A stretch of DNA of 64,000 bases from Vibrio amylolyticus (GCF_023145695.1 NZ_JAJHVV010000001.1:310001-374000); one strand, 5' to 3'; shown: positions 30,333 through 41,723, counted from the first letter of the stretch. Made by a program: numbers and translations. Notes: a model not told the origin generated them from the letters alone.

Positions 30333-31310
30333 ATGTTTTCACAGTTTACTTCCCCAGGTAAGTTACGCCATAAAGGTATTATGGGCATGAATCAGCGTAA
30401 CCATAGCTATATTGCTCGTTACAATGATCGCTCAAAGTACCCATTGGTTGATGACAAACTAAAGACCAAGATTATCGCTGAGCAAGCTGGCTGTACCACA
30501 CCCGCTTTAATCGGTGTTATTGGGCACCAAGCCGAAGTTAAAACCATCCACAAGATGGTTACTGACTGGCCGGGTTTTGTCATTAAACCTGCGCAAGGCA
30601 GTGGTGGTAAAGGTATTCTTGTTATCATTTCTCATAAAGATGGCGTTTATACTAAGCCTTCTGGTGAAACTGTTGGCAAGGAAGATGTGGAACGCCACAT
30701 CAGTAACGCTTTAGCTGGGCTATTTTCCCTCGGTGGTAAAAATGATGTTGCCGTCGTAGAGAACTTAATCAAGTTCGACTCTTGCTTTGACGGCTATAGC
30801 TTTGAGGGTGTACCTGACGTTCGTATCATTGTTTTTAAGGGTTATCCTGTTATGGCAATGATGCGTTGCTCTACTGCCGCTTCTGACGGTAAGGCAAACC
30901 TTCACCAAGGCGCTGTTGGAATTGGCATTGATATCGCGACAGGTCGTGCCGTGCGCGCGGTACAATTTGATAAGCCAATTACTCATCACCCAGACACCGA
31001 CCAAGAGTTAAGTCAGCTGCAAGTCCCACATTGGGAAAAGCTGCTTACTCTGGCTTCAAGTGCATGGGAAATGACGGGGCTTGGTTACATGGGAACCGAT
31101 ATGGTACTCGATCAAGAAGAGGGCCCAATGGTACTTGAGTTAAATGCTCGACCTGGCTTGGCTATTCAAATTGCGAACGGGGCGGGCTTACTCCCTAGAT
31201 TGCAGCACATTGAAAGTTTAGGCATGCCCGCTGAATACCCAAAACCAGCGGAACGAGTGGCATACGCAGCTAAGCAGTTCGGTATCTTTGCTAAAGAGAT
31301 ACAAGGCTAA
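30333..31310 (+). CDS. RimK-like ATP-grasp ligase
   Basis: 325 residues. ATP-grasp fold: FVIKPAQGSGGKGILVI is the nucleotide-binding loop, GVPDVRIIVFKG and MVLELNARPGLAIQIANG carry the metal-binding acidic residues and Asn. It should join a carboxylate (often glutamate) to an amine at the expense of ATP. It starts two bases after the membrane protein, so the products are probably used together: cytoplasmic ligation, membrane passage or sensing, and periplasmic cleavage. The substrate is not evident. Confidence 0.85.
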   Translation: MFSQFTSPGKLRHKGIMGMNQRNHSYIARYNDRSKYPLVDDKLKTKIIAEQAGCTTPALIGVIGHQAEVKTIHKMVTDWPGFVIKPAQGSGGKGILVIISHKDGVYTKPSGETVGKEDVERHISNALAGLFSLGGKNDVAVVENLIKFDSCFDGYSFEGVPDVRIIVFKGYPVMAMMRCSTAASDGKANLHQGAVGIGIDIATGRAVRAVQFDKPITHHPDTDQELSQLQVPHWEKLLTLASSAWEMTGLGYMGTDMVLDQEEGPMVLELNARPGLAIQIANGAGLLPRLQHIESLGMPAEYPKPAERVAYAAKQFGIFAKEIQG

Positions 31311-31332
31311 ACCCTATCTGATTCACTACATG

Positions 31333-31361
31333 AAAAAGCCCGCTTTACGCGGGCTTTTTGT
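31333..31361 (+). terminator. Rho-independent terminator of the ATP-grasp cluster
   Basis: AAAAAGCCCGC / GCGGGCTTTTT stem followed by TTTTTG; 23 bp past the last stop of the cluster. Confidence 0.9.
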
Positions 31362-31556
31362 TAGATATTCTTCCTCAGCTTAACGTTACTCCCATCGCTT
31401 ACTCTTTAACGCTATGCACTCAAAGCGTTAAAAGGACAATACAAACCTATACGACTTGGATATTCAGGCGATGCCAACTTCCGATATCTTTTTGTAAGTG
31501 GAGTCAAACCTCACCTTCCCAAGACAGGAAAAGCGCCATTAATGAATATTAAGTAA
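31362..31556. other. Non-coding stretch between two terminators
   Basis: 195 bp with no credible gene; the 64-codon frame across it starts inside the terminator and resembles nothing I know. It holds a perfect 8-bp inverted repeat TTAACGCT (31406-31413) and AGCGTTAA (31424-31431) with a 10-base spacer, of unknown role. Confidence 0.4.
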
Positions 31557-31586
31557 TAAAAAACGCTCACCAATGGTGAGCGTTTT
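31557..31586 (-). terminator. Rho-independent terminator of mukFEB
   Basis: AACGCTCACC / GGTGAGCGTT perfect 10-bp stem with a three-base loop, followed on the minus strand by TTTTTATT; 37 bp past the mukB stop. Confidence 0.88.
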
Positions 31587-31622
31587 CGTAGTTAAAAAGA
31601 ACGTCAACTTATCTTGAATGAG

Positions 31623-34600
31623 TTAATCGATGCTCTCGGTCTCTTGTTCAAGATTGGCAGCACTATTTACGTCAACTGAGTCAAGAAGCCCATCCACAAT
31701 AGGTGTTTTCTTCTTTTCAGAACCAAAGCCGCGAAGACCAACAACGTGCACGTGTTCATGGTCTTTAAAGATCTTACGAACCAGTTTGTAAGTCGTACCC
31801 TTCTCTGGGCTGATGTTTTCAGGTGCCGCAATCAGCAGCTGCATGTCGAGGCGATCACACAGCTCAAACAAGGTATTGATTGATTTAGTATCAAGACGCG
31901 CCGCTTCATCTAAGAAGAGTAAACGACAAGGTACAATATCTTTGCTGCGCAGGCGACGTGACTCTTCTTCCCAACTCTGAATTACCATTAGAAGAATTGA
32001 CTGGCCAGTACCGATCGCTTCACCGGTTGATAGAGCACCAGACTCAGCTTGTAACCAGCCGTCAGAGCCACGGTTTACTTCAACACTCAGTTCTAAGTAG
32101 TTTCGGTAGTCCAGTAGCTCTTCACCTAATACCTGCGGTGAACGTTGCCCCATATCAATATGCGGGTTTACACGTTGGAACAATTTCGCCATTGCTTCAG
32201 AGAAGGTAAAGCGCATACTTTCAAACAGATCTTTGTGCTGAACTTGTTGCTCTGATAACCCAGCTAGCAAGATCTCATGACTTTCTCTGACTTTGACATT
32301 CAAGCGAACGCCTTTCACCTGACCAAACCCAATATTGGATAGCCCTTGGTTGAGCATTCGAATGCGGTTTTGCTCTCGCAAGATCGTCTTTTTAATGATG
32401 CTAGCAACAGAATCTGAACTAATAGCTAACCGGTTTTCACGCAGTGTTAACTCTTCGGTAAGTCGAGCTAACTCCACTTCCATCTCTTCTATCGCTTCAA
32501 CTGGATCATCGGTGTGGATAATATCCTGACGAATACGTTCACGCAGATGCTGATACACAGCAATGTAAAAGAGAACCTTACGTTCAGGGTGTGCATTGTC
32601 TTCAGAGAGACGTAACGCATCACGCAAGTCATCGTTATTGGCCACCGCTAAACGAAGCGCACCTAGCGCCTTATCTGACATTGAACGCAGCTCAGCCGCT
32701 GACAAGTACGCCAATTCGCGCTTATGAAGGCGACGCTCTACATCATTCTCTCGCGCTAAGCGTAATACCGAACACCAACCTGCTTTTGCTGCAACCACAA
32801 AAGTACGTAGCTCAATGTACTCTTTTTGAACCTTTCTTAAGCGCTTAGCGAGCCCTTTAATTTCGAGCTCAGTTGACGTAATAGTTCTGTCACACTCGCT
32901 CTTTCTATTTCGAGTCGCGTGTAGCTGTTCGTGAAGCTCATCTTTGCGGCGCTGAGAGCGTTCTAATGAAGCTTCATCAGCAGTTACTCCATACTCTTGG
33001 AGCTCTTGCTTAAACTCTTGTACCGTCTCTTGCTTGGCTTGATGCGAACTTTTCAGCGATGCCAAAACTTGCTGGTATTGACTCATTTGCCCTTGAACTT
33101 GTTTTTGCTCTTCACGGAAACGCGTACGAGTTCTTTCTGCATCAACCAGCTTAGCTTTCAACTGATCATTCAGTTCACTGCTCTTATTGAGTAGATCAAC
33201 TGAATCCGAGTAACTAAAGTAATGTTTACGCTCAACCAAATCAGAAACAGCGAAGATATCGGTTTTCAGTTTCTGAAGTTCTGTGTCAGCTTGTTGATAC
33301 TCTTGAGTCAATGCATCAAACTGCTCTGGGTCACTATCAAGTGCCGTCATAACTTTAGCTAAGGCTTGAACATCTTTACCATGAGTACTTAAAAATGTTT
33401 TCGCTTGAGAAATTGTTGACACTTTCTCTGTTAAGTCATGATAGCGAGCATCTAAATCTGTCTCTTCAATCAGAGCGATCATAGGGGCCAACTTATCAAG
33501 AACCGTTAGCGCTTGTTTGCTTGCTTGACGTTGCGCTGATGTTTGCTGTTCGCTAGATGCAAGTTCGGACAATGCACGAGCAATTTTTGAGTCTGTGTCG
33601 CGTTGCTTGTTGAGCTCTAACTCTGGGTCACTTTCAAATGCAACTTGAATATGTGACGCTACAAAACGATTGAAGCTTTGATATAGTCGCGCTAATTTTT
33701 GAGAATCGAATGCCGCTTTCGCGTGATTTTCCACCACCTCTTCACGCTGCTCTCGTAATAGCTCTAATCGCTGTTCACGGGCTGCTCGACCAAACAGTGG
33801 GATCTCAGGTAAACGCGAGTAACGCATTTGGCGCTCATTAAGCAGAACGCAAACCGCACCTTCTAGTTCATCGGCATTAAATGAGCTGTCATCAAAGGCA
33901 TCAATATCTCCTTCAATGATGTAAAGATCCTCTGGACAATCATCTAAATCAACCAGCTTTTCTTTTATACCCGTTAGATCTGACACAACGATCGCGTGAC
34001 GAGCAGGGCCGTACATTGCACTGAAGTAAGGGGCGTCATCGATTGTGATGTCATCGTAAATTTCAGAGAGCAGTACACCGCCTAATGTATCCGCAAGCCC
34101 TTTTAGCCTAGGATCATTCGAACCGCCAGGAGAGGCAAGACGCTCTATTTCCGTATCCAGTTCCGCTCTTCTTTGAGCAAGCTTATCTTTCTCATGAGTT
34201 AGCGACTTTTCTTGCTCAAGCACCTGCTGCATTTTCTGCATCACCGCTTGGCTATCTTCTAACTCACTCTCACTTTGCTCTCTTAGTGTCTCTAGTGCAT
34301 CGTTGGCAGCAATCCAATTTGGTGCGATTTTTTCGAGCCTGCTGATATCACTCGTCACCACTTGTCTTTGGTTACGGTGTTCGCTGCGTTTTTCGCGAAT
34401 CTCTTCAATCGCAAAATCTAAGCTTTCGATCTGCTCAGAATGATGTTCACGCTCTTGTTCTAACGTCACTTCATCAACGAGCTCAACACCATATTGTTTT
34501 TGGTAGTTGTTAATCGTTTCTTTCAGTTGCTTTTGCTGTTCAACTTGTCGCTCTACTTCTCGAAATTGTGCTTGCCACTGCTGTTCATTTTGAGTGGTTT

Positions 34601-36128
34601 GCTCAGCGTCGCGTGCAGTATTTAAAATACTCTTTGCTACTGACGCCGCTTCATTACGATCGGTCTCGCCATTGATTTTTTTCACTAACGCTAAAGCAGA
34701 TTCAAACTGCTCAGTTGCCGCAGAGGACATGTCCAGTTTATGCTTAACCGATAGTAGCTTAGTGGTCTGCTGCTCTTGCTGCTGCTTTAACTGAGGCAAT
34801 GCCAAAGACGCTGAATCTGCGGTCAGGCCTTCATCATTAAGAAGCTGCTTTGCTTTAGTTAACGCTTCAACCGCTTGTTGATACTGCAACGCTCGAGTCT
34901 GCTGAACATCAAGTGCCTGTTGATAATCCGCCAGTTGTGATTTCAGGCTATCCACTTCATCTTCGGCAAGATGTGTCTGTTGCTCGACACTCAATAACTG
35001 CTCTTGAGCCTCTTCAACCACCATCAACTGCTCTTCAAGTCGCTCACTCAGCTCTTCTAAGTCACCTTGATAGCGCTCAACTTTTTCTTGCTGTCTTAAT
35101 GCCGTTTGAACGAGTTGAAGATGATCCGATGCACCTTGATGATCTTGCTCGAGTGCTGACTCTTTCTCTATGACCGCTTCCAACTCTTGCTGCACATTGT
35201 TAAGCAGGTCATGCTGCTTGATTAGTGTATCTCTAGAGCTAAATAGCTCTGAACGCAGTGCCAGCGTATTATCGAGTTTATTTTTTCGGTCATTGGCGTG
35301 ACGCATGTAATCAGCCGCAACATAATTGGTTGATTCCATGATCAGATTTTTAAACAGGTCGCGATCTGCTTGAGTGGTTTTGATTGCCTCTAACGTCATA
35401 CGGTTTTCACGCAGCGCCGATTCCATGTCTTGGAACGCTTTTTTCACCCCACCATTTTGAGGTAGTAGGTAGTCGCGTAACGAGCGCGTAATCGCACTTG
35501 AAATGCCACCGTACAGTGACGCTTCAATAAGACGATAGAACTTAGAACGATCGCTAGTATTACGTAGCTTCTTAGGCACCACACCGTACTCAAACATTTG
35601 TGCATGGTAATCGACGATAGAACTAAATGCTTTAAAGTGCGCGCCTTCATGCTGAGCAGCGATCTCTTTTACTTCATTAATTTGACGTACGCGGGCGTGA
35701 TTGTCTGAAACACTTTCAATCAACACATCCGTTGGTTTCACGTGGCTTGGTAAGCCTTGAATAACGAAAGGTTTAATGTCGACTTTCTTATCACGGCCTG
35801 CAACTTGTTGAAGCTTCACAGCAAAGAGTAGGCGTTGATTTTTTGAGTTCACCACATCCAACGCAGCGTAACAAGCGCCTGGTTGCAGCTTACCGTATAG
35901 GCCTTTATCACGAGAAGCTTGAGAGCTACCCGCTTCGGTCGTATTTCTAAAGTGAAGCAGACTTTGGTCAGGGATTAGAGCCGTGATAAATGCTGCCATT
36001 GTGGTAGATTTACCAGCGCCATTACCACCAGATAACGTTGTCACCAATCCGTCAATATCAAAGGTACGGGCGAAAAAGCCGTTCCAGTTGATCATAGTGA
36101 GTGATTGATACTTACCTCTTTCAATCAT
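31623..36128 (-). CDS. mukB: Chromosome partition condensin MukB
   Basis: 1501 residues (E. coli MukB 1486). SMC-like: N-terminal Walker [15 protein letters not shown], long coiled-coil arms, a central hinge (about 650-780, [24 protein letters not shown]) and C-terminal signature and Walker B segments ([27 protein letters not shown]). MukB dimers with MukE and MukF compact and segregate the chromosome. The ATG overlaps the stop of mukE in an ATGA arrangement, showing translational coupling. Confidence 0.98.
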   Translation of the reverse strand: MIERGKYQSLTMINWNGFFARTFDIDGLVTTLSGGNGAGKSTTMAAFITALIPDQSLLHFRNTTEAGSSQASRDKGLYGKLQPGACYAALDVVNSKNQRLLFAVKLQQVAGRDKKVDIKPFVIQGLPSHVKPTDVLIESVSDNHARVRQINEVKEIAAQHEGAHFKAFSSIVDYHAQMFEYGVVPKKLRNTSDRSKFYRLIEASLYGGISSAITRSLRDYLLPQNGGVKKAFQDMESALRENRMTLEAIKTTQADRDLFKNLIMESTNYVAADYMRHANDRKNKLDNTLALRSELFSSRDTLIKQHDLLNNVQQELEAVIEKESALEQDHQGASDHLQLVQTALRQQEKVERYQGDLEELSERLEEQLMVVEEAQEQLLSVEQQTHLAEDEVDSLKSQLADYQQALDVQQTRALQYQQAVEALTKAKQLLNDEGLTADSASLALPQLKQQQEQQTTKLLSVKHKLDMSSAATEQFESALALVKKINGETDRNEAASVAKSILNTARDAEQTTQNEQQWQAQFREVERQVEQQKQLKETINNYQKQYGVELVDEVTLEQEREHHSEQIESLDFAIEEIREKRSEHRNQRQVVTSDISRLEKIAPNWIAANDALETLREQSESELEDSQAVMQKMQQVLEQEKSLTHEKDKLAQRRAELDTEIERLASPGGSNDPRLKGLADTLGGVLLSEIYDDITIDDAPYFSAMYGPARHAIVVSDLTGIKEKLVDLDDCPEDLYIIEGDIDAFDDSSFNADELEGAVCVLLNERQMRYSRLPEIPLFGRAAREQRLELLREQREEVVENHAKAAFDSQKLARLYQSFNRFVASHIQVAFESDPELELNKQRDTDSKIARALSELASSEQQTSAQRQASKQALTVLDKLAPMIALIEETDLDARYHDLTEKVSTISQAKTFLSTHGKDVQALAKVMTALDSDPEQFDALTQEYQQADTELQKLKTDIFAVSDLVERKHYFSYSDSVDLLNKSSELNDQLKAKLVDAERTRTRFREEQKQVQGQMSQYQQVLASLKSSHQAKQETVQEFKQELQEYGVTADEASLERSQRRKDELHEQLHATRNRKSECDRTITSTELEIKGLAKRLRKVQKEYIELRTFVVAAKAGWCSVLRLARENDVERRLHKRELAYLSAAELRSMSDKALGALRLAVANNDDLRDALRLSEDNAHPERKVLFYIAVYQHLRERIRQDIIHTDDPVEAIEEMEVELARLTEELTLRENRLAISSDSVASIIKKTILREQNRIRMLNQGLSNIGFGQVKGVRLNVKVRESHEILLAGLSEQQVQHKDLFESMRFTFSEAMAKLFQRVNPHIDMGQRSPQVLGEELLDYRNYLELSVEVNRGSDGWLQAESGALSTGEAIGTGQSILLMVIQSWEEESRRLRSKDIVPCRLLFLDEAARLDTKSINTLFELCDRLDMQLLIAAPENISPEKGTTYKLVRKIFKDHEHVHVVGLRGFGSEKKKTPIVDGLLDSVDVNSAANLEQETESID

Positions 36129-36862
36129 GCGTTACCTTCCGTTTCTGTCTTTTCTTCTTCACTTGTCAGCTCTTCATTCGCTGACTCTTCATCTTGTAAA
36201 AGTTCACCTTGGCTAGGTTGTTGTGTATGAACAACAGCTTCACCATCTCGAATTAGCCTTAGCTGCGCTTCTCGAATATCGTCGCCAATACGGACATCAG
36301 CACCAAATCGAAACACGGATTCGCTGATCTGGAATTTACCTGATTCACCCACGTTGATGACCATACCCAAACGGCGCAGACGTCGAAGAGAGGTTCTCAC
36401 TTTTTCAAATAGTTTCTCACGATCTAAATCAGAGCCTGTGGCTCGATTAGTGACAAACTTCATCAGTTTTTTCTCATCCGCGAGGTTGAGTAGCTCTTCG
36501 TATAGCTCTTGGTTAGTAAAAATACCTTCATGAGCTAAACGCTCTGGGCTCAAATATAAGAAACAAAGTACTTTGCCCACTAGCATGTCTAGCTCGGTGA
36601 GCACACTACGGTTAATCAGTGATGTAGAGCGAGGGCGCAAATAAAAGAAGCCTTCTGGTGCTTTCACCAGCTCCACATTATAACGTTGATAAAAGAGTGC
36701 TAATTCCGTTTCGAAATCCGTTAACAGTGCGTGTTTATCAAGATCTTCACTCGAAATATGACGCCCTAAACGCAACACGCTATCGAGTTCAGGGAAGAGT
36801 GGATTAGAGATCGCTTTCGCCAGGTTTTCTGGCATGTATTCATTAATATCTGTCGATGACAT
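36125..36862 (-). CDS. mukE: Condensin subunit MukE
   Basis: 245 residues from the ATG at 36862, which gives the E. coli-like start MSSTDIN; the frame is open to 36919 but that is inside mukF. It matches MukE throughout ([52 protein letters not shown]), then an acidic tail. Winged-helix protein that binds MukF. It overlaps mukF by 20 bp and mukB by 4 bp. Confidence 0.97.
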   Translation of the reverse strand: MSSTDINEYMPENLAKAISNPLFPELDSVLRLGRHISSEDLDKHALLTDFETELALFYQRYNVELVKAPEGFFYLRPRSTSLINRSVLTELDMLVGKVLCFLYLSPERLAHEGIFTNQELYEELLNLADEKKLMKFVTNRATGSDLDREKLFEKVRTSLRRLRRLGMVINVGESGKFQISESVFRFGADVRIGDDIREAQLRLIRDGEAVVHTQQPSQGELLQDEESANEELTSEEEKTETEGNA

Positions 36863-38180
36863 TTGCTTGTACCTTTGCACCAAAATCGTTAATCGCTTGC
36901 CAGTCGGGCTGTATCGCACGGTAATCCGATTCGGAATACCCCAGACGGACGGCTTGGTCGATAACCATTCGAGCTAAATCAAAATGTTGTGTCTGTGGGT
37001 GGGCGTCCAAGTAGTCTCGCAATACGAGACCTAAATCGATCGCACTACCCTGCTCTTTATGTACTTTCAACATTGAGCTTATACGGTTGGATAGTTCATC
37101 ATTGACCTGTTGAACTTCTTCATACTCCACATCAAGTGGAACCTGACCTGTGACTTCATCATCGCGAAGAACAAGAGCTTCATCACGAAGGTCACTGAGT
37201 CGCTCGGCATCGGCATAAGTGAGATACCAAGGCGCATCGAAGTAATCAGCAACAGACTGTCTTAGACGTTGACTAAAGGCCCTGTTCTTATCCATATCAA
37301 TCGCGGTTCGGATAAATTTGTGCACGTGACGGTCATAACCAATCCATAGATCAATCGCCTGCTGTCCCCAACTGATGATACGATCAAGCTTGGTTTGAAG
37401 GTTAAAAAGTGTTTCTTCAACCTCTTCACGTTCGGAGTCGTTATAAATAAGCCCTTGAATATCAAGAATCTGGGTTTGAATCTCATCTCCCGCCGCTTGC
37501 AGTGTATCTTGCAGCTCTTTTAAGGTGGAAGAGGTTTCAGACAAAAGGGATTCACAGTTGTTGATCGCATCTCGCCAATCTTTATTTAAAAGCTCTGCGA
37601 TTTGGTCCTTCACGATCTGCTGCTGTTCATCCATCACTCGTTGGTTCAGATCGATTTGATCAAATATTTCACCAACCGAGTACTTTAAAACTCCGTAAAC
37701 GCGTTTTTTCCAATGCGCGTCATTGCCACCTTCATGGGCTGCTTGAGACGCTTTAGACATTTCATCAGCCGCCATTGATAACTGAATGGAGAGCTTAAGC
37801 TTTGAAAATTCTCGATGACGCACATAGTAATCAGTGATTCCGATAGCAAGCGACGATAAGCGATAGATACTCGCTCCGTCGGTTACTTCACTTGTAAAGC
37901 GGCGAATTAGGCGCTGTTTAACAAGTTCATTGATGGCATTATTCGCGCGAAATGCCGACGCTTCACCAGTGCTTTCAAACATTCGAGTGACGATGGTAAA
38001 AGCATCATGCAATTCACCTTCACCTAGTTCTTCATCAAACCTATTGTCACTTAAAACCGCTAATGCGATTAGAAATGCAAGTCGTTCATTAGACAGGTTT
38101 AATGAGAAATCGTGCTGCTTTACCCAGCCAACCAATTCATCGATTGGCTGCTCCGCAACATTGAGAGTCATCTCACTCAT
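36843..38180 (-). CDS. mukF: Condensin kleisin subunit MukF
   Basis: 445 residues (E. coli 440). Kleisin with an N-terminal winged helix ([26 protein letters not shown]), a helical middle region and the C-terminal [16 protein letters not shown]. Dimerises and links MukB heads with MukE. Starts 15 bp after cmoM, and the operon cmoM-mukF-mukE-mukB is the standard enterobacterial and Vibrio arrangement. Confidence 0.97.
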   Translation of the reverse strand: MSEMTLNVAEQPIDELVGWVKQHDFSLNLSNERLAFLIALAVLSDNRFDEELGEGELHDAFTIVTRMFESTGEASAFRANNAINELVKQRLIRRFTSEVTDGASIYRLSSLAIGITDYYVRHREFSKLKLSIQLSMAADEMSKASQAAHEGGNDAHWKKRVYGVLKYSVGEIFDQIDLNQRVMDEQQQIVKDQIAELLNKDWRDAINNCESLLSETSSTLKELQDTLQAAGDEIQTQILDIQGLIYNDSEREEVEETLFNLQTKLDRIISWGQQAIDLWIGYDRHVHKFIRTAIDMDKNRAFSQRLRQSVADYFDAPWYLTYADAERLSDLRDEALVLRDDEVTGQVPLDVEYEEVQQVNDELSNRISSMLKVHKEQGSAIDLGLVLRDYLDAHPQTQHFDLARMVIDQAVRLGYSESDYRAIQPDWQAINDFGAKVQANVIDRY

Positions 38181-38195
38181 TTCTTATCCTGTTTT

Positions 38196-38975
38196 CTATT
38201 TCTTTTTTGCTGATACATGAATGTAACGGCCTAATGAGAGGTATGGCTCTTGTCGACACAACTGTTTCTCTAGAGCCAATACATCTTCGTACTGGTAATC
38301 GCCCATATATTCCATATTCCCTATGTAGTCACTAAATGAACGTATTCCCGATTTACCACAGATTTCGAAGCCCGCCTCTTCAATCCATTGATAGACGTCT
38401 TCAGGCTTCAATCCTTTCTGTGGCTGAAGTTTGAATCTTTTCCTATGTGGCATTCCCCCTAAAACGTGAGGAATATTGCCACAAATTACATTCTTATAAA
38501 CTAACCCATGATGGTTATAAAACATGACCGATGCCATGCCGCCTGGCTTAACTTGTTCTAGCACTTTTTGCAGAGCGACTTTGGGTTCGCCTAACCACTC
38601 CATCACGGCGTGAAACAAGACCAAGTCAACAGAGTCTTCAAGATGTTCTTCGATTTTTTGCACTGAGGAGTGAATAAAACGGTATCGCTGTGATAGCTCA
38701 TTCCGCTCTACATCCTGCTTGGCAAGTTGCAACATCTCTGACGAGAGATCACATAACGTAATATCGTGACCTAACTTAGCGAGCTTTTGTGACATTTGCC
38801 CCAATCCACCACCCGCATCAAGCACAGTAAGTGGTCTATTATTGGAATTAAGCTGTGACAAGATATCTTGAAGGTCTTCCCAAACAATGACTTGGCGAAT
38901 CTCTCCTTTATCGGAACCATAAATATTTTTTACAAATTTGTGGGCAATATCGTCGAAATTACGGTCTTCAGTCAC
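38196..38975 (-). CDS. cmoM: tRNA 5-carboxymethoxyuridine methyltransferase CmoM (SmtA)
   Basis: 259 residues. Class I SAM-dependent methyltransferase: LTVLDAGGGLGQMSQKLAKLG is motif I, and VDLVLFHAVMEWL and VKPGGMASVMFYN follow. In E. coli, SmtA/CmoM methylates cmo5U-34 to mcmo5U in a subset of tRNAs. Leads the muk operon and is divergent from elyC. The substrate makers CmoA and CmoB lie 10 kb away in the same window. Confidence 0.93.
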   Translation of the reverse strand: MTEDRNFDDIAHKFVKNIYGSDKGEIRQVIVWEDLQDILSQLNSNNRPLTVLDAGGGLGQMSQKLAKLGHDITLCDLSSEMLQLAKQDVERNELSQRYRFIHSSVQKIEEHLEDSVDLVLFHAVMEWLGEPKVALQKVLEQVKPGGMASVMFYNHHGLVYKNVICGNIPHVLGGMPHRKRFKLQPQKGLKPEDVYQWIEEAGFEICGKSGIRSFSDYIGNMEYMGDYQYEDVLALEKQLCRQEPYLSLGRYIHVSAKKK

Positions 38976-39089
38976 AGCAGTTAGGTTATCATAAAGGATT
39001 GTCCCGCTATTCTGTCATAGGAATGGTAGGAATAGAGAAGGATTCTCTTATTTTTATTATCAAGTGGTGTTTTTTCGGACTATTTTCGT

Positions 39090-39884
39090 ATGTTTGAGCT
39101 GAAAAAGATTGTTTCATCGTTACTGATGCCTTTACCTGCAATGCTTATTGTTGGTTTTTTAGGCTTAATGCTTATTATGTTTACCGCCAAGCGAAAAACA
39201 GGATGTTTTGTCGTATTGTTCTCTCTTTGTGGTATTTTTCTTATCGCTTTCCAACCTATATCTACCCGTCTACTTATGCCAATGGAGCGCAGCTATTCGG
39301 CGTTCTTGCCGATTGACGAACCTGTTGATTACGTCATGGTCCTTGGCAGTGGCCATGTGGTTGACGATCAAATTCCACCAACGTCTGAGTTAAGCCGTAC
39401 TGCGCTGATGAGATTGAGTGAAGGTATTCGTGTGTCACGTATGTACCCTGGCTCTAAATTGATTCTGTCTGGTTATGCTGGGGGCTCTGAGTTTAGTAAT
39501 GCAAGAATGATGGCAAAAGTTGCCCTAGCATTGGGGGTCGCTAAATCAGATATTATCTTGCTTGAAACCGCTCAAGACACATGGGAAGAAGCCCGCCAGG
39601 CGGCCGCATTTGTTGGCCAGAAAAAACTAATACTGGTCACTTCTGCAAGCCACATGCAACGTTCGTTAAATGAGTTTCACTCTGCGGGTATTAAGCCTAT
39701 CCCTGCGCCAACGAACTACTTGGCGCATCAAAATATCAACCAACCGTGGGAAAAGTACACACCTAAGGCGCGTTATTTAGAACAGACTGAACGTTATTGG
39801 CATGAAACCTTAGGAACCATTTGGCAATCGCTTCGAGATAAGGCTGCCAACTACGAAGAGAACGTTTTAGACAGTGCTGAATAA
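39090..39884 (+). CDS. elyC: Envelope biogenesis factor ElyC
   Basis: 264 residues. Two N-terminal membrane helices (about 12-32 and 34-55) and a DUF218 domain with VMVLGSGHVVDD, RLSEGIRVSRMYPG, ILSGYAGG and ILVTSASHMQRS. E. coli ElyC (YcbC) is encoded next to smtA-mukFEB in the same way and affects peptidoglycan/undecaprenyl-phosphate metabolism. A weak ribosome site (CGGA) precedes the ATG. Confidence 0.88.
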   Translation: MFELKKIVSSLLMPLPAMLIVGFLGLMLIMFTAKRKTGCFVVLFSLCGIFLIAFQPISTRLLMPMERSYSAFLPIDEPVDYVMVLGSGHVVDDQIPPTSELSRTALMRLSEGIRVSRMYPGSKLILSGYAGGSEFSNARMMAKVALALGVAKSDIILLETAQDTWEEARQAAAFVGQKKLILVTSASHMQRSLNEFHSAGIKPIPAPTNYLAHQNINQPWEKYTPKARYLEQTERYWHETLGTIWQSLRDKAANYEENVLDSAE

Positions 39885-39927
39885 TACGCCTTAGTTTTTC
39901 TGTCTTATTGACAGCAAAATAGACAAC

Positions 39928-39966
39928 AAAAAGCCCGAAGTTCAAAATTAACCTCGGGCTTTTTTA
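39928..39966. terminator. Bidirectional terminator between elyC and torR
   Basis: AAGCCCGA and TCGGGCTT pair, extended by GTT/AAC further in, with A-runs on one side and T-runs on the other; serves the two convergent genes. Confidence 0.85.
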
Positions 39967-39993
39967 ATTCTCGTCAATATTCGCTATTTAAAG

Positions 39994-40707
39994 TTAATCG
40001 CCCGCAAACATATAGCCTTCACCATGCACGGTAACAAAGATTTGTGGATTCTTTGGATCGTGTTCCATTTTAGCTCTCATACGGCGAATCAACACATCAA
40101 TGGTACGATCATTAGGCGCGTCTACACGGTGGCTGATCATGTTAAGTATACGATCGCGGGTTAATACTTGATTTGGATGTGAAGACAGTGCCACAAGTAG
40201 CTCATACTCCGCTTTCGTTAGCTTAACCGGAACACCATCACGACTTAAAGCACGACGCTGAATATCAAATGTCCACTCACTAAAACGGACAATATTTTCA
40301 TTTGAGTCATCAACGTTTTCATCAACAACTGGATTTTTTGCTCTCGATATTCTCCACAACAAATTTTTTACTCGCACCAGCAGTTCACGTAGCTCAAAGG
40401 GTTTCGTTACATAGTCATCGGCACCCATCTCCAAGCCTACTATCTTGTCGATATTATCCGTACGTCCAGTCACTAAAATAATCCCAATGTCTGACTGACC
40501 GCGTAACTCTCGTGTCAGCATAAGACCATCTGACCCAGGTAAGTTGATATCAAGCATGACCAGATCAATCGGAGCTTGTTGCAATATTGCATGCATCTCT
40601 TCGCCACTTTCAGCTTCACTTACTGTATAGCCTTCATTTTGAAAGTAGCCGACGAGCTTGCTACGTGTTACCTCGTCGTCTTCAACGACCAGTACATGAT
40701 TAGTCAT
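39994..40707 (-). CDS. torR: Response regulator TorR (OmpR family)
   Basis: 237 residues. Receiver domain with the acidic pocket VVEDDE, phospho-acceptor Asp53 in LVMLDINLP, and the FITKP-like YVTKPF; C-terminal winged-helix DNA-binding domain (KLTKAEYELLVAL, RTIDVLIRRMRAKM). Close to E. coli TorR (ELRELLVRVKNLLWRI is almost identical), rather than ArcA. TorR activates trimethylamine N-oxide respiration genes. No torS or torCA in the window; torD is divergent next door. Confidence 0.88.
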   Translation of the reverse strand: MTNHVLVVEDDEVTRSKLVGYFQNEGYTVSEAESGEEMHAILQQAPIDLVMLDINLPGSDGLMLTRELRGQSDIGIILVTGRTDNIDKIVGLEMGADDYVTKPFELRELLVRVKNLLWRISRAKNPVVDENVDDSNENIVRFSEWTFDIQRRALSRDGVPVKLTKAEYELLVALSSHPNQVLTRDRILNMISHRVDAPNDRTIDVLIRRMRAKMEHDPKNPQIFVTVHGEGYMFAGD

Positions 40708-40751
40708 TTACACCACATATCTATTAATTGGAATGATAAACTCATATCATT

Positions 40752-40771
40752 CTATTCATAATTAATCATAA
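40752..40771. promoter_or_regulatory. Candidate tor boxes upstream of torR
   Basis: Two directly adjacent 10-base units, CTATTCATAA and TTAATCATAA. The first matches the E. coli tor box CTGTTCATAT at eight of ten positions. They lie 45-64 bp upstream of torR and about 175 bp upstream of torD, a position that would allow autoregulation by TorR. Confidence 0.45.
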
Positions 40772-40946
40772 TTCTAGCGTTAGGCGGGTGAATTGAGAAA
40801 TTTATCAGCGTTTATTGATTCAAAACAACCTCCACACTTCTGTTAATAAGTTCTCTTATTTGACTATTTTTTGTCACACTCATAGTTACCGCTATTCACT
40901 TTTATTCGTTAAACTAAAATAAGAATTTCTGTAAAGGCAAACAACA

Positions 40947-41594
40947 ATGCAAGAAATAAGAACATTTAATGAAAAACGCGCTGAGATCTATTGGTGGTTA
41001 TCAAGTCTTTTTGCTAAAGAGTTGACTGACAAAGATCTAGCTCAATACCAAACACCTCAGATTCGTTCTTTTTTAACTGGGCTCGGCGAAAACAGTACAT
41101 TGAAGCCGTCAATCGATAAGTTCGTTGATGCGCTTAATAGGTTGTTGGACCGTGAGGATGCACAACTAGAGCTATCTGCAGACTTTTGTGACCTATTTTT
41201 AAAATCAGATAAAGATTCAGCGCTTCCTTACGCTTCCATGTACATCGGTAAATCAGGACTGCTCAACGATACACCTGCGAAAGATGTTGCTGAGCTAATG
41301 GCTAAACACGGTGTAGCGGTTGAAGAGTCTCTCAATGAGCCAGCAGATCACCTCGCGGTTGAGCTCGATTTTTTAGGCAATCTAATCATACGTTCAAATG
41401 AATTAGAGCAAGAAAAACACTTAGATGAAGCCTTAATAGAACAACAACAGTTTATTAATAAGTACCTGCTATCTTGGACGCCACAGTTCAATGAGAAATG
41501 CCAACAACTCGATGAGTTTGGTTTCTACTCGTCGGTCTCTGAACTACTGTGTGCATTCTTAGAACTTGATTGTCGATATTTACTTGGCGAATAG
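40947..41594 (+). CDS. torD: Chaperone TorD
   Basis: 215 residues, helical, TorD/DmsD family. It has [17 protein letters not shown] at the N-terminus, the DFCDLFL segment, and the family motif [16 protein letters not shown] in the middle. TorD protects the TMAO reductase TorA and promotes its molybdenum-cofactor loading before Tat export. AAAGGC lies ten bases before the ATG at 40947. The reductase genes are elsewhere. Confidence 0.9.
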   Translation: MQEIRTFNEKRAEIYWWLSSLFAKELTDKDLAQYQTPQIRSFLTGLGENSTLKPSIDKFVDALNRLLDREDAQLELSADFCDLFLKSDKDSALPYASMYIGKSGLLNDTPAKDVAELMAKHGVAVEESLNEPADHLAVELDFLGNLIIRSNELEQEKHLDEALIEQQQFINKYLLSWTPQFNEKCQQLDEFGFYSSVSELLCAFLELDCRYLLGE

Positions 41595-41723
41595 CCCAAT
41601 TTCATAAAGTTGCCACTATATTGTCGAATTGTGGTTTTAGATCACGCCTACACAACCAGTTTTCGTTGCTTGTACTACGTATGAGGTCTAAAATTGGTAT
41701 CGATAACGACAATTAAATTGACT

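Noticed and set aside
31358-31552. 64-codon frame between two terminators
   Set aside because: It starts in the T-run of a terminator, has no ribosome site and resembles no family.
39994-40707. Identification as ArcA
   Set aside because: The receiver-linker segment and the adjacent torD fit TorR better than ArcA.
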